Assembly: GCF_000832985.1 (NCBI RefSeq)
Contig: NZ_CP009920.1
Coordinates: 3,156,501-3,220,500 of the forward strand
DNA from: Priestia megaterium NBRC 15308 = ATCC 14581
Lineage (GTDB): Bacteria; Bacillota; Bacilli; Bacillales; Bacillaceae_H
Length of the DNA stretch: 64,000 nt
Direction of reading: 5' to 3'
The notes under the pieces were generated by a model. The model ran no database searches, was not told where the DNA came from, and saw only the letters and a program-made list of their open reading frames with translations. Positions 1-8,798 of the stretch are shown piece after piece. How positions within the stretch are numbered: position 1 is the first letter of the stretch; the number at the start of each line of letters is the position of its first letter. The translations under genes and the position numbers were made by a program.

Positions 1-1
1 C

Positions 2-130
2 AAACGTGCTAAAAGGGAAATGAAACGGCTAGTTTCTCTAGGAAAAGAGAAACTGGAAGATTTACATAATATTAGTGTTAACAGACCTGACACATTCATT
101 GACCAGCTTATTCCAAATTTTATATTCTAA
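2..130 (+). CDS. C-terminal end of an unidentified protein (cut by window edge)
   Basis: An open frame enters from the left edge and ends at TAA 128-130, giving 42 residues rich in Lys and Arg that end in Pro-Asn-Phe-Ile-Phe. It stops 29 bases before the amidase start, so the two may be co-transcribed. I do not recognise the family from this fragment. Confidence 0.5.
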   Translation, partial: KRAKREMKRLVSLGKEKLEDLHNISVNRPDTFIDQLIPNFIF

Positions 131-159
131 ACAGATATAAGAAATGAGGAGATGGTTGA

Positions 160-1359
160 ATGAAAGATACGTGGAACGCATTTGTAGACAGTGACCTTTA
201 CGTACCTCCAACGGGAACGGGAATGTTAAATAACTTGAGTTTTGCGTTAAAAGACGTATTTGATGTACAAGGACATATATCAAGTGCGGGAAATCCAGAT
301 TGGCTCGCCACGCATCAGCCTGCAAGCGAACATGCAGACGTAGTAGCTGCTCTTTTAAAAGAAGGAGCTGCACTAAAGGGAGTTACGCATACCGATGAGC
401 TTATGTACGGATTAAATGGAGAAAACGCGCATTACGGAACACCCGTAAACCCAAAAAGCGCAGATCGAATTCCGGGAGGTTCTTCAAGCGGATCAGCGGT
501 TGCTGTCGCAGCGGGACTAACTGATTTTGCGATTGGAACAGATACGGGAGGATCGGTTCGAATTCCTTCAAGCTACTGCGGTATTTTTGGGTATCGTCCT
601 TCTCACGGACGCATTTCTACAAACGGTCTGATTCCACTTGCTCCAAGCTTTGATACAGTTGGTGTAATGGCTAGAGACGGCCACACTCTGCAAAAAGTAG
701 GAGCGGTTTTATTAAATTCAACGTCGCGTGCTAGTGGATTTACACGGCTGTATGTACCAACAGATGTGATGGAACTTGTGGATGAACAAAGCATGCGAGC
801 TCTTGCGCCGTCTATCAGCCACGTAATGGAGTCTTTCTCTACTATAGAAGAGATAGCGATTGCTCCTCAGGGTTTTTCTGCATATATGGAAACCTTCCGT
901 TTGCTGCAAGGAAAAGAAATCTGGCAAACGCACGGAGAGTGGATTCAAAAAGAAAACCCAACGTTTGGAGAAGACATTGGAAGCCGCTTTCAATGGGCCA
1001 GCACTCTTACATTATTAAATATGAATTATATAGAAGAAAAGCGTCGTGAACTTCGCTATTTTATGTACTCACAGCTTGGGGAAGAAGGAATATTAGTCCT
1101 TCCTACAGCTCCAGGACCCGCGCCTGTAAAAGATGCAAGAGGACCGGAGTTAGAAAACAGAAGATTGCGAACACTTCAAATGACGTGTATTGCCGGCCTG
1201 AGCGGTCTTCCCCAAGTTACGATACCTGCAGGAGAACTAGACGGTTTGCCAGTCGGTTTATCTTTTATTGCAGGATACAACCAAGATGAAAAATTATTAA
1301 ATTGGGTGAAAGAAAACAGCGGTCGTATCATTCAAGCATCGGTAAGGAGCGTATCATGA
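160..1359 (+). CDS. amidase signature family hydrolase
   Basis: Predicted cytoplasmic amide hydrolase of the amidase signature family, 399 residues, in the size range of compact family members. The Ser-cisSer-Lys triad is visible: Lys31 in the FALKDVFDV segment, the GGSSSGS glycine/serine loop at 106-112, and the nucleophile Ser132 in GTDTGGSVRIP. The ATG at 160 follows GAGGAG closely. The last bases overlap the start of the FAH hydrolase gene (ATGA), so the two are translationally coupled. The substrate cannot be told; coupling with an FAH hydrolase suggests catabolism of an amide whose product has a keto-acid or ring-cleavage character (inference). Confidence 0.88.
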   Translation: MKDTWNAFVDSDLYVPPTGTGMLNNLSFALKDVFDVQGHISSAGNPDWLATHQPASEHADVVAALLKEGAALKGVTHTDELMYGLNGENAHYGTPVNPKSADRIPGGSSSGSAVAVAAGLTDFAIGTDTGGSVRIPSSYCGIFGYRPSHGRISTNGLIPLAPSFDTVGVMARDGHTLQKVGAVLLNSTSRASGFTRLYVPTDVMELVDEQSMRALAPSISHVMESFSTIEEIAIAPQGFSAYMETFRLLQGKEIWQTHGEWIQKENPTFGEDIGSRFQWASTLTLLNMNYIEEKRRELRYFMYSQLGEEGILVLPTAPGPAPVKDARGPELENRRLRTLQMTCIAGLSGLPQVTIPAGELDGLPVGLSFIAGYNQDEKLLNWVKENSGRIIQASVRSVS

Positions 1360-2240
1360 AGTTAGTAAATATAATAGAGCAAGGGAAAGAACAAGCAGCC
1401 ATTTTAGACAATGACAGCATTCTGCTTATAGAAGATATCAATACTAAATATTTAACAAACTGGTCTACAACAATTTGGGATCTTATTCAATATAAAGAAC
1501 TTCGCCACCTTGAAACATGGTACGCCCATAATAAATTTGGTATGAACAGCTCTTTTCCCGTACTGCACTTGCAGGGCAGAAAAACAGCTCCTATCATTAG
1601 TAACCCGTCGAAATTGTTAGGCATTGGGTTTAATTATGCGGCTTCTGAAGAAAAATTAAAAGACTACAACCGTGCCATTGATCCAGTTAGTTTTTTAAAA
1701 CCCGCAACCGCCATTATTGGACCAGATGACAGCATTCGTATTCCAAAGCAGTCCTACAAAACAACGGCTGAAGCGGAACTAGCGGTGGTAATCGGTGAAA
1801 CGTGTAAGGATATAGAGCCAGATGAAGCCATAAATGTAATTGCTGGTTATACGTCAGCAATTGACGTAACCGCAGCTGATATTCATGCGGCGAATCATCG
1901 CTACTTAATGCGAGCGAAAAGCTTTGATACATTTTGCAGTATAGGCTCAGAATTTATTACAAAAGAAAGTATATCAAATGTGAAATCACTTCAAGTGCGC
2001 ACATTGCTAAACGGAGACATGCAGCATGAAAATACAGTGTCTAATATGATTTACGACATCGCATACTGTGTTTCATTTTTCTCAAAAGTCATGACGCTGC
2101 ATCCAGGTGATATCATTCTAACAGGAACGCCGGGACCCGCTGTTATTGAAGACGGGGACTGTATTGAATGCCATATTGAAGGCATGCTTCCATTAAAAAA
2201 TAAAGTGAAAGATATGAAGAAAGTGCCTCAGCAAATCTAA
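1356..2240 (+). CDS. fumarylacetoacetate hydrolase (FAH) family protein
   Basis: 294-residue member of the FAH superfamily, metal-dependent enzymes that hydrolyse or isomerise beta-diketo acids and related compounds in the cytoplasm. The C-terminal two thirds carry the family pattern: GIGFNYAA, the acidic metal ligands in TAEAELAVVIG, the SAIDVTAAD segment and the LTGTPGP loop near the end. I set the start at 1356 because TAAGGAG lies just upstream and ATG overlaps the amidase stop as ATGA; a longer in-frame reading from 1302 would lie inside the amidase and lacks a ribosome site. The exact reaction is unknown. Confidence 0.85.
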   Translation: MKLVNIIEQGKEQAAILDNDSILLIEDINTKYLTNWSTTIWDLIQYKELRHLETWYAHNKFGMNSSFPVLHLQGRKTAPIISNPSKLLGIGFNYAASEEKLKDYNRAIDPVSFLKPATAIIGPDDSIRIPKQSYKTTAEAELAVVIGETCKDIEPDEAINVIAGYTSAIDVTAADIHAANHRYLMRAKSFDTFCSIGSEFITKESISNVKSLQVRTLLNGDMQHENTVSNMIYDIAYCVSFFSKVMTLHPGDIILTGTPGPAVIEDGDCIECHIEGMLPLKNKVKDMKKVPQQI

Positions 2241-2244
2241 GAAG

Positions 2245-2276
2245 AAAACCCGTTGCCTACACGCACGGGTTTTTGA
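2245..2276 (+). terminator. Rho-independent terminator after the amidase/FAH pair
   Basis: Stem AAAACCCGT / ACGGGTTTT with an 11-base loop, running into a short T tract, five bases after the FAH stop. Confidence 0.8.
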
Positions 2277-2437
2277 GCAGAAACGAATATCTTCACACTC
2301 AGTTCACAATTAGTAGATATACTAATTAAAAGAGACAGCTGCGGTATCATATACTGAAAAATGAAATATTTACAAATGGAAAAGAAACGGGTACGATATC
2401 TGTAGCGACACTTAATAAAAAGGAGCTGACTGACAGT

Positions 2438-3418
2438 ATGATTTTAGTCATCGGAGGAGCAGGCTATATCGGAAGCCACCTAGTAAAAGAATTAGTGAAA
2501 ACAAATGAAGTTGTGGTGCTTGATAATCTATCAACGGGTCATCGCTGGGCAATCGATGAGAAAGCGGTATTCGTAGAAGGAAATCTAGGTAATGAGAAAG
2601 ATTTAGAAAGCGTATTCACAAATCATAAAATTGATGCTGTCATGCATTTTGCTGCTAATAGTTTAGTAGGGGAGTCAGTAACAGATCCTCTTAAATATTA
2701 TCAAAACAACGTAGCTGCGACGTTAACCCTTTTACAAACGATGATGAAGCACCATGTGAAAAAGTTTATTTTTTCATCTACTGCTGCTACATATGGGATT
2801 CCTTCTGTAGATATTATTACAGAAGATACGGCAACAAACCCAATAAATCCGTACGGACGTTCAAAGTTAATGATTGAACAGATTTTAGCTGACTTTGCAA
2901 GTGCCTACGATATGGAATATGTGGTGCTTCGTTACTTCAACGCAGCGGGTGCTTACGAAACAGCAGAAATTGGCGAGTGCCATGATCCTGAAACGCACTT
3001 GATTCCGATCATTCTTCAGCACCTTCTTGGTGAACGTGAAAACATCTCTGTATTCGGCTCAGACTACGATACTGCAGACGGAACGTGCATCCGTGACTAC
3101 ATTCACGTAACGGACCTAGCGAATGCTCATATTTCAGCGCTTCAGGCATTGTTAGACGGCTCGAAGAAAACAGCAACGTACAATCTTGGAAACGGACTTG
3201 GCTACTCTGTAAAAGAAGTGATCGAAACGTGTGAAAAAGTAACCGGTAAAAAAGCGAATGTTGTAATGGCAGACCGTCGCGCTGGAGATCCGGCACGCCT
3301 AGTTGCATCTTCTGATAAAATTCATGCAGAATTAGGCTGGAAAGCGCAAATTTCATTAGAAAAAATCATCGCATCAGCTTGGAACTGGCATCAAAACAGC
3401 GCAAAAGTAACAAATTAA
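2438..3418 (+). CDS. galE: UDP-glucose 4-epimerase
   Basis: Extended short-chain dehydrogenase of 326 residues that interconverts UDP-glucose and UDP-galactose using bound NAD; it supplies sugar nucleotides for wall and exopolysaccharide synthesis and the Leloir pathway. Visible features are the NAD-binding GGAGYIG at 6-12, the FSSTAATYG segment with Ser113/Ser114, and the catalytic Tyr139/Lys143 pair in PYGRSK. FNAAGA and RDYIHVTDLA are typical of GalE. AAGGAGCTG precedes the ATG. The gene is monocistronic, between two terminators; no galK or galT is nearby. Confidence 0.96.
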   Translation: MILVIGGAGYIGSHLVKELVKTNEVVVLDNLSTGHRWAIDEKAVFVEGNLGNEKDLESVFTNHKIDAVMHFAANSLVGESVTDPLKYYQNNVAATLTLLQTMMKHHVKKFIFSSTAATYGIPSVDIITEDTATNPINPYGRSKLMIEQILADFASAYDMEYVVLRYFNAAGAYETAEIGECHDPETHLIPIILQHLLGERENISVFGSDYDTADGTCIRDYIHVTDLANAHISALQALLDGSKKTATYNLGNGLGYSVKEVIETCEKVTGKKANVVMADRRAGDPARLVASSDKIHAELGWKAQISLEKIIASAWNWHQNSAKVTN

Positions 3419-3457
3419 TAAAAAAGCCTCTTTTCTTTTTGAAAGAGGCTTTTTTAT
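3419..3457. terminator. terminator after galE (works in both directions)
   Basis: AAAAGCCTCTTT / AAAGAGGCTTTT hairpin flanked by A and T runs, immediately after the galE stop. Confidence 0.88.
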
Positions 3458-3647
3458 TACGATTAAACTGATTTATGTTCTAAATAATCATTTTTAAAAT
3501 CCAGTGTTTTAGCCCACAGATAAGCCTTCTTCTTTTCGGACATTTTCCCTAAACAAGCACGACTTTTGTTCTTTTCCATATGATGTAGGTAAATATACCA
3601 TTCCCAACTATCCCCGTTTATAAAATAGTCCGCAAGGAGGTTATGAT

Positions 3648-3830
3648 ATGTATTACTGTGTAAGATGCTCCAAATTTCATGACGAACAGGAAAAAGAAAA
3701 CATCTTTCAAAATGGTTTTTACATTGATCCCTATTTGCTTCAAAAAGTCCATCTAGGCATGTGCGTCCACAAATCCCCATCAATCAAACAAATGAGAGCC
3801 GTAGAACGATTCGAAACGAAAAAAATGTAG
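3648..3830 (+). CDS. small CxxC protein of unknown function
   Basis: 60 residues beginning MYYCVRC, with Cys4-x-x-Cys7 and a third Cys later (GMCVHK), so metal binding is possible but not a full zinc knuckle. Support for a real gene: a strong AAGGAGG seven bases before the ATG and a terminator 23 bases after the stop. I do not recognise the family. A reading frame on the other strand covers the same stretch but has no ribosome site. Confidence 0.6.
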   Translation: MYYCVRCSKFHDEQEKENIFQNGFYIDPYLLQKVHLGMCVHKSPSIKQMRAVERFETKKM

Positions 3831-3852
3831 AATTCACATTCACCAATAAGAA

Positions 3853-3880
3853 GCTAGATCTAACCAGGTCTAGTTTTTTC
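3853..3880 (+). terminator. terminator after the small CxxC gene
   Basis: CTAGATC / GGTCTAG stem (one G-T pair), 6-base loop, then TTTTTT. Confidence 0.75.
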
Positions 3881-4035
3881 AGTGAATAACAGCTTTCTTC
3901 AGCTATCTTTCATGTAATATTAAGATAAATTTAAGACAAGCCCGCTATACTAGTTAGTAGACGTATACATAGGGTATGGTACGTTAAGAAATTGAAACAG
4001 CAGTCCGTTTTATAAACTAGAAAGGATGGCGTCAA

Positions 4036-4425
4036 ATGATTTCTGAAAAACGATCTCTTTTGTTGAAAGAACAAGCAAAGCTTCTCGCATTAAAAGAATA
4101 TAAAGGCATTGTCAAATCCATATCGCTGAGTAAAATACTCACTCTTCCTATTTATATAGTAGATATCCTTACGTTAAACGGAGAAGAGCACAAAGTAAAA
4201 ATTAACGCCGAAACCGGCAGTATTTTGAAAGAAAAAACGATTCCTTTAACTAAAAGCCGTGCAAAAGCATATGCGTTAAGACAGCATAAAGGTATTATCG
4301 AATCGATTGTTCTCACTAACAAGCAGTACGAAATTGTGATTCTTGGACCTGATGGAAAAACCCACAGCGTAAAGATTGATGCTGAAATTGATGTGCTGGC
4401 ACAAGAAGAGCGAAACATTCAGTAA
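4036..4425 (+). CDS. tandem PepSY-like domain protein, cytoplasmic
   Basis: 129 residues made of two repeats of the same fold: residues about 14-66 (KEYKGIVKSISL ... KVKINAETGSIL) and 76-122 (RQHKGIIESIVL ... SVKIDAEIDVL). The alternating beta-strand pattern ending in a D/N-A-E-x-G-like turn resembles PepSY/YpeB repeats. Unusually there is no signal peptide or membrane segment, while most PepSY proteins are exported or anchored. AAGGATGG precedes the ATG. Single-gene unit ending in a terminator. Function unknown; assignment rests on pattern only. Confidence 0.7.
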   Translation: MISEKRSLLLKEQAKLLALKEYKGIVKSISLSKILTLPIYIVDILTLNGEEHKVKINAETGSILKEKTIPLTKSRAKAYALRQHKGIIESIVLTNKQYEIVILGPDGKTHSVKIDAEIDVLAQEERNIQ

Positions 4426-4447
4426 ATGGCTTATATTATGTAATCAA

Positions 4448-4478
4448 CCTCACTTTTTTGAAAGTGGGGTTTTCTTTA
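4448..4478 (+). terminator. terminator after the PepSY-like gene
   Basis: CCTCACTTT / AAAGTGGGG stem followed by TTTTC. Confidence 0.8.
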
Positions 4479-4683
4479 TTGAGAGAAATCATTAATAAAG
4501 GTAACAATGATAAAAAAAGAAGTGATTATTTCTTTAATAGAAAGGGTAAGTGATAGTAAAAAATAACCACTTCCTAATTATGGTTCTTTGATTCGTTCTG
4601 CTTATGACTCTCCCATTATAAGTATGATAGTATCGAACATGTATAAAACATAGGTTATAACATAACTAAAAGGGTGTGCGACA

Positions 4684-5364
4684 ATGAAAAAACGTACGAA
4701 GACCATTATTGCAGTCATTGCAGGAGCTGCTATTTTAATAGGAGGAATATGGATGATAAACGAAAGCCGATACCCAAACGTCCCCGCTTTTGATGATCAC
4801 TTTACACGTAAATTCTTAAACAAAGATAAAAAAGTGGATGACGGGTTTTATGAGTTTAAGTCGAATACCGGGCAGTATACGATGTGGTTTCCGGAGGAGT
4901 ATCAACTAATACATGAGGATGCATCAGATTATGTTAAAGACGATACATACTATGAATTTTGGAAAGCCTCGAATAATAACAATGAAGGACATAAAGGATA
5001 TATTAACATTGAGTTGTCTGAGAAAAATCCCGATAAAGAAAAGGTCTATGTAGAAAGCTTATTTAAGAAACGTTTTCATAGTACTAGCCCTCAAAAGTTA
5101 CAGACAGATACAACAAAAATTTATTATGACAGAGCGTACATATATTTTAAAGGAACAGATAAAAGGGTGATTACGGACTTTAATAGACATATTCCAACTA
5201 CATATGCTGGTTATATTGCAGACAAGAACTCCGAGCGTGTAATTGAATTTTATTTTGATAGTACAAATGATCATCTTTCTAAAAAGTCAGCAGAAGAACG
5301 AGATAAATGGATTATAAAGATATTAAAGAGCATTACTTTTAATAAGGATGAACACAATGGCTAA
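4684..5364 (+). CDS. membrane-anchored protein, candidate immunity protein 1 of the lipase cassette
   Basis: 226 residues: short basic start, one hydrophobic segment (about 8-26) with no lipobox Cys, then a mostly hydrophilic domain expected outside the membrane. Residues about 15-65 are almost identical to the protein at 7434-8111 (shared INESRYPNVPAFDDHF and GQYTMWFPEEYQ), while the remainder diverges. The lipase-like gene starts inside this gene's last codons. Placement next to a putative toxin, exported topology, duplication and a diverging C-terminal part all fit an immunity protein (inference). It could instead be a generic membrane accessory protein. Confidence 0.7.
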   Translation: MKKRTKTIIAVIAGAAILIGGIWMINESRYPNVPAFDDHFTRKFLNKDKKVDDGFYEFKSNTGQYTMWFPEEYQLIHEDASDYVKDDTYYEFWKASNNNNEGHKGYINIELSEKNPDKEKVYVESLFKKRFHSTSPQKLQTDTTKIYYDRAYIYFKGTDKRVITDFNRHIPTTYAGYIADKNSERVIEFYFDSTNDHLSKKSAEERDKWIIKILKSITFNKDEHNG

Positions 5365-6970
5365 TCATTCTGTTTTAGATAATAGTTTAAGAAATAAGTT
5401 AACTCAACTTGAATATAAGGATCTATCAGGAAAAGAGAAAGAAATAAAAGAAATCTATAAAGAAACTATGGGGAAAGAACCGCCGAATTTTGAGATTTAT
5501 AGCAGTACGGACATGAAAATTGGAAAAAAGTCTGGTTTCGATGGAGCTGCTATTCATTTTTATGACAAAAAGCACCATATTAATGAAATATATTATATCT
5601 TTAGAGGAACAGAACCATCTAAAGATTTTGGTGATGTGGTTTATGATGCATTAGGTATTGGAGCAGGAAAAAGTAACAAGCAAATCAATGATGCTTTAGA
5701 GATGTACAATGAGGTAGAAAAAAAGGTGGAAGGATCAGATATTGAAATTAAAAGGTATGGAGATGGTCATTCTCTAGGTGGTCACCTTATAGTTACATTA
5801 GGTCTGTTAACTAAAAACTTTGTGAACATAAGAGGGTTGAATGATGCTCCTGTAAATGTTAAACAACTCAAAGACCTTGATAAAGACTTCTTAGAATATA
5901 TAAATCGAAAAAGAGGAGCAAGCAGACATTTATCTTCAAATGACCTCATATCTCTAGCTAATACTTATTATGAAAAAGAAGTAAAAAGAATCAGCCATAC
6001 CTGGGTAAAAGGCGAGCCTATGCATGCTCAATCCTTTCCAAACAGCTGGTATGCAGGTAACAAAGTAACCATGCTTGGAGATTTAGATAAAGAAGAAATG
6101 ATTAACATTGGAAAATATCCTTTTCAGAAAGAAGCAAAATGGAACCCAGTATATATGATAGACCAATTCCGATATAACCTTGGAGTAAAGACAACATTAG
6201 GCGGTTTAGGGTTTGTTAATGATCATGTGAAACAAGAAACGTTGCTTAGCCTGCCAGAAACACGTGATCAATATCTTGAGAGTGTAAAAAGATATCCTTT
6301 TCTTCATTTTGGAGAGATTAAAGCAGGTATAGGAGTAGGTGCAGCAGTAATGGTAAATACATTTACTAGCCCTGGAGCAACATTTCAGCTTATTAAAGGA
6401 ATATCTCAAAGTAAACAAGCAAAACTCCACGGAATTAATTATGTTGTCAAATACACAGAAGCTAATGCTATGAAGACATATTATCAGGTTTTTGATTCAG
6501 GATCTCAGGAAGAAATCTTGCTAGATTATGAACAAATGAAGAAGTTTGTTTATTACTGTGCTAATGCCATTAAAGACAAAGAAGCAAACTTAAATGCGCT
6601 AAAGCAGTATTTACATAGTGAAATTAATGAAGTCTTCGAAGCAGAGAAGAAAAAGTTAAAAATGAAGATATCCAGTGAAGAAGCTTCTCCCCAGTCATTT
6701 ATGGAAAAGGCAGATAAAGACGGAGCTACCCTCGCTTGGTTTGGACAAAAGCGTGTGGCTGAAAAAGTGACGTTTGACAAAACGTTTGATCCGCTAGACG
6801 ATAGTGTATTTACTCCTGTTGAAAAGATCATTTCTTCTATTCAAGAGGAAGTTACATACTATCAAAAGTTTCTTGAAGCGTTCTTTCAAAATTTCGAGAA
6901 GATGATGGAAGCAGACGAATCGGTAGCTTCAGATATTAAAAGCATGAAAGAAGTAGTAGGGGGGATTTAA
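5357..6970 (+). CDS. lipase-fold protein with helical C-terminal region (candidate type VII-secreted lipase toxin)
   Basis: 537 residues from the ATG at 5357, chosen because AAGGA lies 8 bases upstream; the ATG at 5348 sits on that site. N-terminal half: alpha/beta hydrolase signals YIFRGTEPSKD (oxyanion-type FRGT) and the nucleophile elbow GDGHSLGGH with Ser139. Residues about 300-350 hold a Gly/Ala-rich stretch; the last 150 are helical and charged, with no signal peptide or lipobox. A lipase domain first and a helical targeting-like region last, followed by a small helical protein and flanked by anchored paralogs, matches the order known for the S. aureus TslA lipase toxin. The family may be a DUF-type Bacillus lipase-like group; secretion and toxicity are inference. 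Confidence 0.72.
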   Translation: MANHSVLDNSLRNKLTQLEYKDLSGKEKEIKEIYKETMGKEPPNFEIYSSTDMKIGKKSGFDGAAIHFYDKKHHINEIYYIFRGTEPSKDFGDVVYDALGIGAGKSNKQINDALEMYNEVEKKVEGSDIEIKRYGDGHSLGGHLIVTLGLLTKNFVNIRGLNDAPVNVKQLKDLDKDFLEYINRKRGASRHLSSNDLISLANTYYEKEVKRISHTWVKGEPMHAQSFPNSWYAGNKVTMLGDLDKEEMINIGKYPFQKEAKWNPVYMIDQFRYNLGVKTTLGGLGFVNDHVKQETLLSLPETRDQYLESVKRYPFLHFGEIKAGIGVGAAVMVNTFTSPGATFQLIKGISQSKQAKLHGINYVVKYTEANAMKTYYQVFDSGSQEEILLDYEQMKKFVYYCANAIKDKEANLNALKQYLHSEINEVFEAEKKKLKMKISSEEASPQSFMEKADKDGATLAWFGQKRVAEKVTFDKTFDPLDDSVFTPVEKIISSIQEEVTYYQKFLEAFFQNFEKMMEADESVASDIKSMKEVVGGI

Positions 6971-7327
6971 TTGTTTGATTTTACACACACAGGAACAACG
7001 AGCGGTAAATATACGTTTGAATTTGATGGTGATGATTTCAAAGGCGAGCAGGCAAAAAGGATTAAAGAGTTAATCAAGAAGGATCAAGAAGTGAATGAAA
7101 AGCTTTGGCATGCTAAAAGCTATTTAGAAAACCAAACGGGTAAGTTTTCGGATGCGGTTAAAAGTAAATTAGAAGCAGCTGAGCGGGGATATACGCTACG
7201 AGCTCAGCAGTATGATACTGGATCATTTCAGCATATTATGAGTTTTATGCATTCTGTTACAGATATGCATAAGAGAGAGTACGAAATTCGATATAAAGAA
7301 TCAATGGATGAAAGGGAATTAACATAA
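6971..7327 (+). CDS. small helical protein, candidate partner/chaperone of the lipase-like protein
   Basis: 118 residues, starting with TTG directly after the previous stop, with GGGGGG as ribosome site 6 bases upstream. After a short beta-like start (FTHTGTTSGKYTFEFDGDDF) the rest is predicted helical and charged, with no Cys, signal or membrane segment. The size, position and helical content resemble the small partner proteins (Lap/TlaA type) encoded beside LXG and reverse-LXG toxins, but there is no clear WXG motif. Function is inferred from context only. Confidence 0.6.
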   Translation: MFDFTHTGTTSGKYTFEFDGDDFKGEQAKRIKELIKKDQEVNEKLWHAKSYLENQTGKFSDAVKSKLEAAERGYTLRAQQYDTGSFQHIMSFMHSVTDMHKREYEIRYKESMDERELT

Positions 7328-7341
7328 GGCATACTGCTATT

Positions 7342-7370
7342 CCTCAGACAGTGGTCTGAGGGATTTTTAT
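7342..7370 (+). terminator. terminator closing the first part of the lipase cassette
   Basis: Perfect CCTCAGAC / GTCTGAGG stem with a 4-base loop, then GATTTTTA. It separates the second anchored paralog into its own transcript. Confidence 0.85.
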
Positions 7371-7433
7371 ATGTTGAACACTTTACATTAAGTCCCGTTT
7401 ATTTCAAAAGAATAATAAAGGGAGTGTATGGCA

Positions 7434-8111
7434 ATGAAAAAAAGTACGAAGACCCTTCCCGCAATCATTACAGGAGTTGCTATTTTAATAGGTGGAATAT
7501 GGATGATAAACGAAAGCCGCTATCCAAATGTCCCAGCTTTTGATGATCACTTTACACGTAAGTTCTTGAACAAAGATAAAAAAGCAGCTGATGGTTTTTA
7601 TGAGTTTAAGTCAAAGACAGGACAGTATACGATGTGGTTTCCAGAGGAGTATCAAGTTTTACATAAATACCGCGAGGATTACACTAGAAATGGCGAATCA
7701 TATGAAAATTGGTCAGCTGCTTATATTAAACCCTACGAAAATGATCAACAAACGTACGCTATCAATGTTAAATTTTCGGAGAACGACACAAAATCAGAAT
7801 TAATTTATGTAGAGAGTTTATTTAAAGAACAATTAGGCAGTAAAAAACCTAAACAGTTAGAAACCTCTAATACAAGAATTTATTATAATTCTGCCTATAC
7901 ATATTTTCGTGGTACTAACCAACATATAGTACATGACAGTAAAGAAAATCCACCCAACCTTTATGTCGCATATGTAGCAGATAAAAGCTCTGATAAGGTA
8001 ATCAAATTAATATACGATAGTGTAGGAGAAAATACAGAAACAAATCAAATGGATAGAAAGAAATGGTTTTTGAAAATGCTAAAAAATATTCATTTTAACG
8101 AGGGGAAATAG
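7434..8111 (+). CDS. membrane-anchored protein, candidate immunity protein 2 (paralog)
   Basis: 225 residues, paralog of the product of 4684-5364: the anchor and the next ~45 residues are nearly identical, whereas the C-terminal ~150 residues differ strongly. The ATG at 7434 is preferred to 7428 because GGGAG is 9 bases away and it aligns with the first copy's start. Being behind a terminator, it probably has its own promoter. A conserved anchor with a variable exposed part is typical of immunity repertoires that track toxin variants (inference). Confidence 0.7.
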   Translation: MKKSTKTLPAIITGVAILIGGIWMINESRYPNVPAFDDHFTRKFLNKDKKAADGFYEFKSKTGQYTMWFPEEYQVLHKYREDYTRNGESYENWSAAYIKPYENDQQTYAINVKFSENDTKSELIYVESLFKEQLGSKKPKQLETSNTRIYYNSAYTYFRGTNQHIVHDSKENPPNLYVAYVADKSSDKVIKLIYDSVGENTETNQMDRKKWFLKMLKNIHFNEGK

Positions 8112-8147
8112 TAGGGGATTTATAGAGAAGAAGAGATAGCGAGTTAA

Positions 8148-8225
8148 ATGAAGAAAGTTATAAGATTTGCTTTAGCTGTTAGTATATTAGCTGTAGGTAT
8201 AATGTTTTTTTGTAATGCTTTATAG
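8148..8225 (+). CDS. possible 25-residue membrane peptide
   Basis: ATG to TAG frame encoding two basic residues followed by a hydrophobic helix (MKKVIRFALAVSILAVGIMF ...). No strong ribosome site (only GCGAG). It lies 36 bases after the second anchored paralog and could be a tiny membrane protein or the remnant of a third anchored paralog. Low confidence. Confidence 0.25.
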   Translation: MKKVIRFALAVSILAVGIMFFCNAL

Positions 8226-8355
8226 GGGCTATTATCGTTAATTTTCCAACGAGCGTCTATTTATTAGTACGAGCAATTTGTCTATGATTACAAGCCAACG
8301 ATAACAGGTTATTGTGCTAAGTATATGATAAACGTAAATTTCACATATTAGGTGT

Positions 8356-8583
8356 TTCTAGCGGTTGATTCGAGGGCAAGGCGAAGACTCCTGCGGGAAA
8401 AGCGGAACAGGTGAGACCCCGCCGCAGGAGCGTAAGCGACGAGGAGGCTCAGCGGCAGCCCGCGGAAAGCGAAGCCTTGCACGGAAATCAACCACGGTGT
8501 CACAAGCAATCTATACTAGTCCCTTTATTTAATTTGCTCATCTTTAGATGGGTCGAGTTACTTATGTCTCAATCTCTTTTTTG
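8356..8583 (+). repeat. dispersed foldback repeat, copy A (left end diverged)
   Basis: GC-rich foldback core from GTTGATT (8364) to AAATCAAC (8492), with inner arms CTCCTGCGGG and CCGCAGGAG, then the shared right flank ending GTCTCAATCTCTTTTTT. The usual left end (GAGGCTGGGACA) is not recognisable upstream. The remaining gene-free sequence on both sides, 8226-8355 and 8584-8798, shows nothing else I can name. Confidence 0.85.
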
Positions 8584-8798
8584 AAACATCTTTTACAGCC
8601 TATCTATCAAAAGCATAAAAGTCTCTAAAACACTTCTTTGTTGCTATCATAAGCCTCCAGCAAGTCTCAAAATACCTAAATCGCCTAATGGAATATCTTA
8701 CTTTTAATGGACAATTAGCTGTTTTTAGGATATATTTTTATAAGTTTAGGTTATGGAAGAAATAGTATATTGAAAACGAAAGGTGATTAAACGAAAGA

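Noticed and set aside
3463-3783. Reverse-strand frame of up to 106 codons ending beside the galE terminator.
   Set aside because: The last 38-50 residues look protein-like, but no start has a ribosome site and the upper half overlaps the better supported forward CxxC gene. Kept out for lack of evidence.
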